Shown in pieces: positions 1 to 6,259 of a stretch of DNA of 21,707 nucleotides (position 1 is its first letter; each line of letters opens with the position of its first letter). The stretch comes from JANQKX01 sp039028695 (GTDB taxonomy: Bacteria; Pseudomonadota; Alphaproteobacteria; Kiloniellales; Kiloniellaceae). The notes below the pieces were generated by a model that was not told the DNA's origin, did not search any database, and saw only the letters and a list, made by a program, of their open reading frames with translations. Location of the stretch: assembly GCA_039028695.1 (NCBI GenBank), contig JBCCHN010000085.1:1-21707 (forward strand), given 5' to 3'. The translations under genes and the position numbers were made by a program.

Positions 1-118
1 ATTAAAATTTTACTTGATTTTTACTTATATTTATATTGTCTTTTATTTAACTTTTCATTGCCTTTTCTATTTATTTTTGCTAAATACTCCTCCAGCAGGT
101 AAGCTGATGGAGTAATGC
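1..118 (+). promoter_or_regulatory. AT-rich leader upstream of the Flp pilin gene
   Basis: This stretch is very AT-rich compared with the coding DNA and leads into the pilin start at 119. Positions 12-39 carry a block (ACTTGATTTTTAC, then TATATTTATATTGT) that recurs with few changes at 1659-1685. A GGAG ribosome-binding site lies at 109-112. No clean sigma-70 -35/-10 pair with normal spacing is evident, so promoter function is inferred from position and composition. Confidence 0.4.
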
Positions 119-268
119 ATGATGCGTTTGGTTCGGGTTTTTGAGACAACGTCAGGGGCAACCCTTTTGGAATACGGCTTGATCGCCGGGTTGGTGATCG
201 CTGCCTCCTTGGGCGCCATGGATGCCTTAGGGGAAGGCTTGCAAGCTACTGTCATCGTTGCCCGGTAG
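119..268 (+). CDS. flp: Flp/Fap-type pilin subunit (49 aa)
   Basis: Small type IVb pilin of the Flp/Fap family, the building block of Tad pili, which mediate surface attachment. The 49-residue product has a short polar leader with basic residues, then the family's prepilin signature G-A-T-L-L-E-Y-G-L-I-A-G: cleavage would fall after Gly13 and the conserved Glu lies at +5 of the mature protein. A hydrophobic stretch and a short amphipathic tail (DALGEGLQ) follow, as in Flp pilins. The start is the first of two adjacent ATGs (119 or 122); GGAG at 109-112 gives 6-nt spacing to 119. The stop codon lies 7 nt before the next gene. No tad/cpa assembly genes are in this window, so the secretion machinery would have to be elsewhere. 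Family assignment is strong; assembly into a pilus is inferred. Confidence 0.88.
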   Translation: MMRLVRVFETTSGATLLEYGLIAGLVIAASLGAMDALGEGLQATVIVAR

Positions 269-275
269 CAGTCCC

Positions 276-1094
276 ATGAAAAATCAAGCGAAAGAGGCCG
301 CGCAGCCAAAGCGCCATCGCAAGCCGTTTCTTGGACGCTACCTGGCCAATGGAAGGCTCAACCTTGATCTGGCCAAGCGTTATCTGCCTGCGTTTGTGAC
401 AGCAACCCTTTTAGCGCTGCCCCTGACGGCGGCAGGCCAGGGTCATACCGTGCAAGCTCAGGCAATTCAGGACCACGCGCTGGACCATGCGGGGCTGGCT
501 CAAAGCGCGACCTTCCGAGAAGGAACCTACGAAGCCGCCGTGGGGCATTTCCTGTCCATGTCCGGAGCCTCTGAGGAGGGGCAATACTGCATGGGGGTTA
601 TGTACAGCGGCCCCGTCGAGCAAGGCATCGGGCCTGCAGCAGGTGACGGACGGCCCATGACTTGGTTTCTCTGCGCGGCCGAAGGCAGCGCACCGCCCTT
701 CTCCCAAGAATTCGCACGTTTCGAAGGGGCTTTCCCCTCCGCGGATCGCGCTCGAGATCTGTACCAACCAGCGGCACTTCACACGCTGGCACCACAAAAT
801 CGTACCGTTCAGCGCTTCACCAAAGCGACCTCACCGTCATCGGTTCCCTTACATGATATTGCCGTGGAGGATGATGCGAGCGGAGGTGATCTGACAGGTC
901 GCCTGATTTTGCTGCCGGCCGACCTGGCGCTTAAGGGCCTGCAGGCCCTATCGTCCACGCTGGGCGCCGCAAGCTTGGCCAACAAGATCGGCAATATTCG
1001 CTTTGGCGGCAATGATATCATCTTAGGATTTTTGGCAGCCTTTAGCTGGATTGCGGTCCTGTTCGGCGCTTTGAAGCTGCGGCGGCTGGGTTAG
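276..1094 (+). CDS. Sel1-like repeat protein with C-terminal membrane helix
   Basis: A 272-residue protein of unknown function. Residues 37-54 form a hydrophobic segment after a basic N-terminus (signal anchor or uncleaved signal). Residues 84-136 look like one or two degenerate Sel1-type (TPR-like) repeats: YEAAVGHFL, QYCMGVMY and TWFLCAAEG match the A-x2-W/L-F, QY-LG-MY and A--WF--AA--G positions of that family. Residues 248-266 are a strongly hydrophobic helix followed by KLRR, a typical C-terminal membrane anchor with a positive inside end. The ATG at 276 has no good ribosome-binding site but sits 7 nt after the pilin stop, so translational coupling to the pilin is likely. An in-frame TTG at 258 would overlap the pilin and is less plausible. 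The coupling suggests a role linked to the pilin, possibly at the envelope. Sel1 similarity is weak and read by eye. Confidence 0.65.
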   Translation: MKNQAKEAAQPKRHRKPFLGRYLANGRLNLDLAKRYLPAFVTATLLALPLTAAGQGHTVQAQAIQDHALDHAGLAQSATFREGTYEAAVGHFLSMSGASEEGQYCMGVMYSGPVEQGIGPAAGDGRPMTWFLCAAEGSAPPFSQEFARFEGAFPSADRARDLYQPAALHTLAPQNRTVQRFTKATSPSSVPLHDIAVEDDASGGDLTGRLILLPADLALKGLQALSSTLGAASLANKIGNIRFGGNDIILGFLAAFSWIAVLFGALKLRRLG

Positions 1095-1160
1095 AGCACA
1101 AAATGTCGTGCCGATGGAGGCGCCGGTTATGATATCGGCCTTCTTAGCGGGCCGTTGGAG

Positions 1161-1228
1161 CCCCGAGACTCGGTTGACGCCAACACCCCCCGCAACAAAG
1201 GGATCAACGCCGGAACCGAGCCTCGGGG
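1161..1228. terminator. Long inverted repeat between convergent genes
   Basis: CCCCGAGACTCGGTT at 1161-1175 pairs with AACCGAGCCTCGGGG at 1214-1228 with a single mismatch, around a 38-nt loop. A smaller palindrome, GCCTCG-TT-CGAGGC, follows at about 1239-1252. The site lies between the plus-strand Sel1-like gene (ends 1094) and the minus-strand 41-residue gene (ends 1298), where a bidirectional terminator is expected, but there is no T-run on either side. It could instead be a structured RNA element. Confidence 0.4.
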
Positions 1229-1297
1229 GGTCGGTGAAAGCCTCGTTCGAGGCCAATCTTTGAGCCGAGGAGATCGGGAAGGCTCGAGAGATTTGCT

Positions 1298-1423
1298 CTA
1301 GGAGCTCAATTCAGTCTTAGGCCGAGGAAGCAAGTAGCGGTCGGCCAGCATGCGCATCAGCGGATATCCCACCAAAATGCCGATGGAAAGAATGATTACG
1401 AAAGAAAAAGCATCGCCAATCAT
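1298..1423 (-). CDS. Small one-helix membrane protein (41 aa)
   Basis: A 41-codon gene on the minus strand. The protein begins MIGDAFSFVIILSIGILVG, a single hydrophobic helix of about 19 residues (6-24), followed by a basic, polar tail with the segments LADRYLLPRPK and ELSS. This is the architecture of a small inner-membrane protein. The ATG at 1421-1423 is preceded by GGGAG with 7-nt spacing, a good ribosome-binding site. It converges on the Sel1-like gene and diverges from the unit starting near 1719, sharing the AT-rich region at 1424-1718 as its upstream control region. I do not recognise a family. Its nearness to the pilin gene may be relevant but proves nothing. Gene reality is supported by the ribosome-binding site plus a coherent membrane-protein composition. 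Confidence 0.65.
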   Translation of the reverse strand: MIGDAFSFVIILSIGILVGYPLMRMLADRYLLPRPKTELSS

Positions 1424-1718
1424 GTGTTCTGTCTCCCGTTTCGCGGAAAATGGAGCCATCAGCTTTTTGACCGGGCATTTTTTCTTTTGGTTGGCTCTAT
1501 TCCGGTTCAGCGGAACACCCGGTAAATATCAACAAGGTCTAGTCTAGAGAAAACTGTGTCCAAAATTTGGCTATTTCGGCTTATTTCAAGATCATTTATA
1601 GTAAACGATCATAGTTAACATAAAAGGTTAACATTTATATTTGAGTACTTCATTTTTCACTTGACATTTACTATATTTATATTGTTTTATACTTGTCATA
1701 AGGCAGTCGCGATGGCGG
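1424..1718. promoter_or_regulatory. AT-rich divergent control region with repeated sites
   Basis: No convincing gene lies here. Between the minus-strand 41-residue gene and the plus-strand unit at 1719 are paired short repeats: GATCAT at 1590-1595 and 1607-1612, and GTTAACAT at 1614-1621 and 1627-1634 (period 13). A TTGACA at 1661-1666 with TTTTAT at 1685-1690 (18-nt spacer) is a plausible sigma-70 promoter reading right. It lies inside the 1659-1685 block shared with 12-39. The paired repeats resemble operator half-sites; the regulator is unknown. The two TTAA cores are 9 nt apart rather than the 7 of a CtrA site. Confidence 0.4.
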
Positions 1719-1947
1719 CGTGTTAATATTTTCGGAAGGTAATCAAGTAGCGTTAAGGGGCTTTGTTGCGGTGGCTTTTAGCCGGCTCTTTTTCGCAAAA
1801 GTGTTTTTTTTCAGCATCAATTTCGATGCAGCGAGCGGCCCATTAATCGCTCTAAGTGATGAAGTGGAGATGAGCGTTATTTTTAGAATCAACAGCCATT
1901 GCCGTGACAGACCGGAGAGGGATGACCTGGCGATAGCGGTTTTTTAG
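1719..1947 (+). other. Possible small ORF or sRNA transcription unit
   Basis: A promoter-like TTGACA/TTTTAT pair lies just upstream and a strong terminator at 1977-2017 closes the unit, so a transcript of about 300 nt is likely. A 75-codon frame opens with GTG at 1720 and stops at 1945-1947, but it lacks a convincing ribosome-binding site. Its product is Phe-rich near residues 24-35 with no recognised motif, and its base composition is less GC-rich than neighbouring genes. It may be a real small protein, a decayed gene, or incidental to a regulatory RNA. I cannot choose between these from sequence. Confidence 0.25.
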
Positions 1948-1976
1948 AGCACCAATTCATATATCGGCTGTTGGGA

Positions 1977-2017
1977 GACCCCGCCTCGATCATATTATCG
2001 CGGCGGGGTCTTTTTTT
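1977..2017 (+). terminator. Strong Rho-independent terminator
   Basis: GACCCCGCC at 1977-1985 pairs perfectly with GGCGGGGTC at 2002-2010, and seven T residues follow at 2011-2017. It closes whatever is transcribed from about 1700. Confidence 0.9.
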
Positions 2018-2179
2018 ATTTATTTACCGCCCTGGCGTCACTGCGATTCAGCTAACAGGCGAGTTATCACAAAGGGGCTCTTCAAATTTCAATTAACCCT
2101 TTGTGTTAGCGAAGCTTTATTAAATATAAGCGATTGTTAATGTCACGTAATCGCCCATTCAAATAGATGAAAAGGGGAG
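2018..2179 (+). promoter_or_regulatory. Intergenic leader of the aspartic protease gene
   Basis: No gene is visible. The segment is AT-rich and contains a dyad, CAAAGGG at 2070-2076 with CCCTTTG at 2097-2103, about 80 nt upstream of the protease start. This could be an operator or a leader hairpin. No confident promoter hexamers were identified. Confidence 0.25.
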
Positions 2180-2185
2180 ATGGCG

Positions 2186-2818
2186 GTGCGCGACTCGCAC
2201 GACGACCTCGATGGACTTGAGCGATTGGAGCATGAAGGCTCCAACGGGCTCTTGTCGGCTCTGCTGAGCAAAACTGCCCCGCTGTTGCTGGTGTGCGGCG
2301 CAGCGGCCATCGTGATGTCGGCGCTCAGTGAGGACGCGTCCCAACAGTCTGGTGCGCCCACCCAGACCGCGTCCAACCATGTGGAGGCCCTGGTCCCGAG
2401 CCAATCCACCGGCAACACCGGTGGGGAACCCTATGGCGAGCAGGCAACCACCTCTGAACTTTTTATCCGGGCCAATGCTTTAGGTCACTTTCTGGTGGAC
2501 ACCGAAGTCAACGGCGAACCGGTACGGTTCCTGGTGGATACAGGCGCGACCAAGGTGGCCCTGGCCGCCAAAGATGCTCAACGGCTCGGCCTAACGGTGG
2601 ACCGGCTTCGCTTTACTGAAGTCTATAAGACCGCCAACGGCGAGGTGCATGCAGCACCGGTGACCTTGCGGCAAATCCGCATCGGCCAGTTCGTCCTGCG
2701 CGATGTGGAGGCCATTGTCACCAATTCACCCATGAATGTGTCTCTTTTAGGCATGAGCTATTTGGGCCGGCTGCAAAGCTACGAAGTCCGGGACAACAAA
2801 ATGGTCATGGCCTGGTAG
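2186..2818 (+). CDS. Membrane-anchored retropepsin-like aspartic protease (TIGR02281 type)
   Basis: Single-domain clan AA aspartic protease of the type common in Alphaproteobacteria (TIGR02281). Counting from the GTG start, a cytoplasmic N-terminus is followed by one membrane helix at about residues 31-47, a flexible Ser/Thr/Gly-rich linker, and the protease domain from about residue 90. The catalytic motif FLVDTGAT holds the single active-site Asp (residue 118); retropepsins of this kind dimerise to supply the second Asp. The later segment SLLGMSYLGRL matches the family's hydrophobic-hydrophobic-G motif. Start choice: AAGGGGAG at 2172-2179 directly abuts an ATG at 2180, leaving no spacer, but sits 6 nt before an in-frame GTG at 2186, which is preferred. 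Using the ATG adds two residues (212 aa). The active domain would face the periplasm. Substrate unknown. Confidence 0.85.
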   Translation: MRDSHDDLDGLERLEHEGSNGLLSALLSKTAPLLLVCGAAAIVMSALSEDASQQSGAPTQTASNHVEALVPSQSTGNTGGEPYGEQATTSELFIRANALGHFLVDTEVNGEPVRFLVDTGATKVALAAKDAQRLGLTVDRLRFTEVYKTANGEVHAAPVTLRQIRIGQFVLRDVEAIVTNSPMNVSLLGMSYLGRLQSYEVRDNKMVMAW

Positions 2819-2853
2819 GGCCGCCTTTTTTACCCTACTCAAAAGACCGTCAA

Positions 2854-2898
2854 GCAATGGTCTCGTTAGTCAACCATCTCATCAGTTAAGTCCCATCA
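2854..2898 (-). repeat. Degenerate 14-16 bp tandem repeat starting at a stop codon
   Basis: Reading minus from the amidase stop, three imperfect units follow: TGATGGGACTTAAC (2898-2885), TGATGAGATGGTTGAC (2884-2869) and TAACGAGACCATTGC (2868-2854). The first unit starts with the gene's own TGA. TGA/TAA triplets in the array fall in all three frames. The similarity is moderate (about 11 of 14 aligned bases for the first two), so chance is not excluded. Confidence 0.4.
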
Positions 2899-4311
2899 AT
2901 CAAAACGCGAGGACGGCATCTGAAAAGGCTGGTCGATTTCGTAGGCGCGTGCGGCCTGCAAAACCAGGCGATCGCCATAGGAAGGACCGACAATCTGGAA
3001 TCCCACCGGCAATCCGGCGCTGGTCAGGCCGCAGGGCACCGAGGCCGCGGGCTGTTGCGTGAGGTTGAAAGGATAGGTAAAGGGCGTCCAATTGACCCAA
3101 CGGTCGTTGTCTTGGTCCCGGGGATATTCCTCACCCGCCGCAAAGGCCGGGATCGGCAGGGCCGGGGTTAGCAATAGATCGTAGTCCTGGTGAAAAAGGT
3201 TCATGGTGGTGCCCATGGCTTCCCGCTTGGCCACCGCATCCAGATAATCCATCAAGCCATAGGCCGACCCAGCCGCCGCGATATCCCGAAAGCCCGGATC
3301 CAGGGCCGATTTTTGCGCTTCCGTAAAGTTTTGACTGAGATTGGCGGCACCGGCAAACCAAAGGGTCCGAAAGACCTGCTCAACATCCCGCAATGTGGGC
3401 TCGGCCTCTTCCAGGGTGGCGCCCAGGTCGGCAAATTTTAGAGCCGCCGCTTTGACGAGGGCCGCCACCTCAGGATCGACCGGGTGTCCGCCAAGGGTCG
3501 GCGAAAAGGCGATTTTCAGACCGGACACCCCATCGTCCAGACCGGCGGTGAAGTCGGCCGCCTCCTTGGGCAAAGCATACCAATCCCGCGGGTCCGGCTC
3601 GGCAATGACATTGAGCATCAGGGCTCCATCGGTCACGGTCCGGGTCATGGGGCCGATATGGGCGACGGTGCCGAAGGGGCTCAGGGGAAAGGCAGGCACC
3701 CGACCGAAGGACGGTTTGATGCCGAAGATACCCGTAAAGGCGGCCGGAATACGGACCGAACCACCACCATCCGTCCCGATGGCCAGAGCACCCATCCCGG
3801 CAGCCACCGCCGCCGAAGCCCCGCCGCTGGAGCCGCCGGGCGTCTTGCCCGGATCCCAGGGGTTGCGGGTAACCCCGGTGAGAGGCGAATCGGTCACGCC
3901 CTTCCAGCCGAACTCGGGCGTGGTGGTCTTGCCCAGAATGACCGCCCCGTGTTCGCGCAGACGGGCACTGCAGGGGGCATCCTGGCGCGCAAGCGGTGCA
4001 TCAGCCAGGGTCTTGGAGCCCTTCGCGGTTCGCCAGCCCTTCAGATCCACGATGTCCTTGATGGAGGTTGGCACACCATCGATGCGGCCCTTGGGCACGC
4101 CCAGGCGCCAGCGTTCCTCGGCCTCCTTAGCCGCTGCCAGCGCCCCCTCCTCATCGACTCCGACAAAAGCGTTTAAGGTCTCATCGTGGCGCGCGATCGC
4201 CGCCAGAGCCGCCTGGGTCGCTTCGACCGGCGATACGGATCCTTCGGCATAGGACTTGACCAAGTCGGCGGCCGAAGCCATGCCTAGGTCACTTGGCAGT
4301 TGTGACGTCAT
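2896..4311 (-). CDS. Amidase signature family hydrolase
   Basis: Amide hydrolase of the amidase signature family (471 aa, usual length), which cleaves carboxamides to an acid plus ammonia or amine. The Ser-cisSer-Lys triad is intact: Lys85 in PTSIKDI, Ser161 in the GGSSGG loop, and nucleophile Ser185 in GTDGGGSVRIPA, with the expected 24-residue spacing between the two serines. FGIKPSFGR follows as in GatA-like enzymes. No signal peptide is visible, so it is cytoplasmic. No gatC or gatB neighbours are present, so it is unlikely to be the tRNA amidotransferase subunit; the substrate is unknown. It is transcribed divergently from the small secreted protein at 4528. Its 3' end runs into a degenerate repeat at 2854-2898, and a weak hairpin (AGACC/GGTCT, 2844-2863) lies in the gap to the convergent protease. 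Confidence 0.9.
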   Translation of the reverse strand: MTSQLPSDLGMASAADLVKSYAEGSVSPVEATQAALAAIARHDETLNAFVGVDEEGALAAAKEAEERWRLGVPKGRIDGVPTSIKDIVDLKGWRTAKGSKTLADAPLARQDAPCSARLREHGAVILGKTTTPEFGWKGVTDSPLTGVTRNPWDPGKTPGGSSGGASAAVAAGMGALAIGTDGGGSVRIPAAFTGIFGIKPSFGRVPAFPLSPFGTVAHIGPMTRTVTDGALMLNVIAEPDPRDWYALPKEAADFTAGLDDGVSGLKIAFSPTLGGHPVDPEVAALVKAAALKFADLGATLEEAEPTLRDVEQVFRTLWFAGAANLSQNFTEAQKSALDPGFRDIAAAGSAYGLMDYLDAVAKREAMGTTMNLFHQDYDLLLTPALPIPAFAAGEEYPRDQDNDRWVNWTPFTYPFNLTQQPAASVPCGLTSAGLPVGFQIVGPSYGDRLVLQAARAYEIDQPFQMPSSRFD

Positions 4312-4527
4312 ATTGTGTCGTTTCCTCGACTAATTTGTACCTGGCGCGCACGCCCTGTTCGGTCTTAGCAAATCGCCTCACATTTCGGAACCGGCAATTG
4401 GGGCCAGCGCAGTCTTTGACGGGAAGCGTTTGAACAGTTTCGGAAAGAAATCTAATCTTTGCCGGACCGAGCCTTGCCGATCGGTGAGCGTTGCCCAAGA
4501 ATGGTAAATTTTATTAGGAACAAGCCG

Positions 4528-4836
4528 ATGAAAAAACTAAGCAAAAGCATGGGGTTGGCCCTATTCCTCTCCGCCGGTGTCTGTTTCGCCGCAAGCCCCT
4601 GGCCGGCGTCGCCCGCCCTGGCTCAAAGCGCGGACCAAGAGGATCCCAGCGAGCTTGCCAAGGAAGGCCTGGACCGTATGCTGCGGGCCATTGAGCTGAT
4701 GATCGAGATGATCCCGCAATACGATCTGCCCGAAGTTCTGCCCAATGGGGATATTCTCATTCGGCGCATCAATCCGCCCCACGGTGACGAGACCCAGGAC
4801 GATCCGCCTCTGATGGATGATGAAACTGACACCTAA
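4528..4836 (+). CDS. Small secreted protein with PNGDI-IRR motif
   Basis: A 102-residue protein with a clear Sec signal peptide: MKKLSKSM, a hydrophobic core, and cleavage predicted after the ALA at about residue 34. The mature part has an acidic N-terminus, an amphipathic helix (LDRMLRAIELMIEMIPQ), the segment YDLPEVLPNGDILIRRINPP and an acidic Asp/Glu-rich tail. Small alphaproteobacterial proteins with the same -PE-LPNGDI-IRR- ending are, to my recollection, common and sometimes labelled AAA-family ATPase in databases. There is no P-loop here, so that label would be wrong. Its function is unknown. The ATG at 4528 is chosen for AGGAA at 4516-4520 and the signal peptide beginning there; in-frame upstream starts at 4459 and 4501 would put a polar extension before the signal. 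It lies 36 nt before the amidase gene, so co-transcription is likely. Confidence 0.75.
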   Translation: MKKLSKSMGLALFLSAGVCFAASPWPASPALAQSADQEDPSELAKEGLDRMLRAIELMIEMIPQYDLPEVLPNGDILIRRINPPHGDETQDDPPLMDDETDT

Positions 4837-4872
4837 CCGCCGCCGGCATCACACAAAAAAGGTCCAAATGCC

Positions 4873-6111
4873 ATGACTGATTCCCAAGCAACGCCAGCCC
4901 TCTCCGACGGTTTGGGCGCCTTTATCCCCGATGGCGTTTTTCAAGTCTCCGGCAGCGCCACGGGCCCGCTGGCGGGCCTGACCTTTGCCGCTAAGGACAT
5001 TTTTGACGTCGAGGGCCTCGTAACCGGCTGCGGCAATCCCCAGTGGGCCGCCAGCCATGGACCGGCCCAGCATAACGCAGTGACGGTGCAAAAACTGTTG
5101 GACGCGGGCGCCACATTGATGGGCAAGACCATCACGGACGAATTGGCCTTTAGCCTGAATGGGCAAAATTTCCATTACGGAACTCCCACCAACGCCAATG
5201 CACCGGGCCGCATTCCCGGCGGCTCGTCATCGGGCTCGGCAGCGGCCGTGGCCGGCGGGTTGGTGGACATCGCCCTGGGCACGGATACCGGCGGTTCGGT
5301 GCGCATTCCAGCCAGCTATTGCGGCATCTTTGGCATTCGCACCAGCCATGACCGGGTCAGCCGGGCCGGCGTCATGCCCCTGGCCGACAGCTTCGATACG
5401 GTGGGCTGGTTCGCCCGCGATGCCGAGCTGATGCGCCGGGTGGGCGAGGTGCTGCTGGAAGAGGCGCCACCGCAAGACTTTGAGCCGAAAGGGCTTTTGA
5501 TCGCGGCCGATGCCTTTGCTTTGTTGGAGGAGGATATGCGGGCCCGCCTGCTGCCCATCGTGGCCCAACTGGAAAGCCGCTTGGGCAAGGCCGAAAGCGT
5601 GGACATCGCCGCGCCGGGCGGCGGTTTTGAAAGCTTGATGCTGGCCTTCCGCAGCCTGCAAGCCCGGGAGATTTGGGCAGAGCACGGCGCGTGGATCAGC
5701 GCCGCTCAGCCCACCTTCGGACCGGAGATCGCCGAGCGCTTTGATTGGGTGCAAAGCATCACGCCCGAGGCCGCCGCCGCCGCCCATGCCAAGCGAGAGG
5801 CCTTTACCCGGGCCACGGTGGATTTGCTGAACAACGGGGCGATCCTGTGCCTGCCCACGGCGCGGGGGATCGCGCCCCTGTGCGAGGCAAGCCCTGAGTC
5901 ATTGCGCCAGCACCGGGGCGATACCTTGGGCTTAACCAGCATTGCCAACTTGACTGGCTTGCCTCAGATTAGCTTGCCGGTCGCCACCCATCAGGGCTGC
6001 CCATTGGGGCTTTCTCTCATGGCCGCCAAGGGACAAGATGCCGCGTTACTGGCCTTTGCGGAGAGTTTTCTCTCAGGAATTGAACGGGCCAGCGGACAGG
6101 GCGAAAAATAG
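4873..6111 (+). CDS. Amidase signature family hydrolase, AMI1-like
   Basis: A second amidase signature enzyme, 412 aa and clearly shorter than the first one in this window. The triad is intact: Lys41 in FAAKDIFD, Ser118 in IPGGSSSGSA, and Ser142 in GTDTGGSVRIPASYCG. The early FAAKDIFDVEG motif, compact N-terminus and overall length resemble the AMI1/Toc64-type subgroup, which includes plant indole-3-acetamide hydrolase and many bacterial amidases of unknown substrate. It is cytoplasmic (no signal). The start at 4873 follows AAAAAGG at 4856-4861. It is probably co-transcribed with the small secreted protein upstream. The two amidases here are not recent duplicates: sequence outside the signature differs throughout. 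Subgroup assignment is by motif only, and the substrate is open. Confidence 0.88.
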   Translation: MTDSQATPALSDGLGAFIPDGVFQVSGSATGPLAGLTFAAKDIFDVEGLVTGCGNPQWAASHGPAQHNAVTVQKLLDAGATLMGKTITDELAFSLNGQNFHYGTPTNANAPGRIPGGSSSGSAAAVAGGLVDIALGTDTGGSVRIPASYCGIFGIRTSHDRVSRAGVMPLADSFDTVGWFARDAELMRRVGEVLLEEAPPQDFEPKGLLIAADAFALLEEDMRARLLPIVAQLESRLGKAESVDIAAPGGGFESLMLAFRSLQAREIWAEHGAWISAAQPTFGPEIAERFDWVQSITPEAAAAAHAKREAFTRATVDLLNNGAILCLPTARGIAPLCEASPESLRQHRGDTLGLTSIANLTGLPQISLPVATHQGCPLGLSLMAAKGQDAALLAFAESFLSGIERASGQGEK

Positions 6112-6259
6112 GCTTTTAGAGAGACCTGGAGACGACCTTATACTCACCCGGCACTCACCAGCCAGCATCAAATTGACGTCATAAGGCTAGCGTATTTTGA
6201 TCAATATGCGATAAGCACGCCTGTCTTGACGGGAGCAAAAAGAAATCGGAGCTGACATC

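Noticed and set aside
1023..1256. A 77-codon minus-strand frame overlapping the end of the Sel1-like gene
   Set aside because: It needs a TTG start without a ribosome-binding site, and it runs through the long inverted repeat and into a supported gene on the other strand.
1614..1634. Possible CtrA binding site in the pilin-proximal region
   Set aside because: The two TTAA cores are 9 nt apart, whereas the CtrA consensus requires 7; no other good match was found near the pilin start.
3341..4252. A 303-codon open frame on the plus strand
   Set aside because: It is antisense to the first amidase and rich in Arg/Pro/Ala/Ser, as expected of the reverse strand of a GC-rich gene; no ribosome-binding site or motif.
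2896..4311. Assignment of the first amidase as GatA of the tRNA amidotransferase
   Set aside because: The signature region is GatA-like, as in all family members, but gatB and gatC are not adjacent, and the motif alone cannot separate GatA from general amidases.
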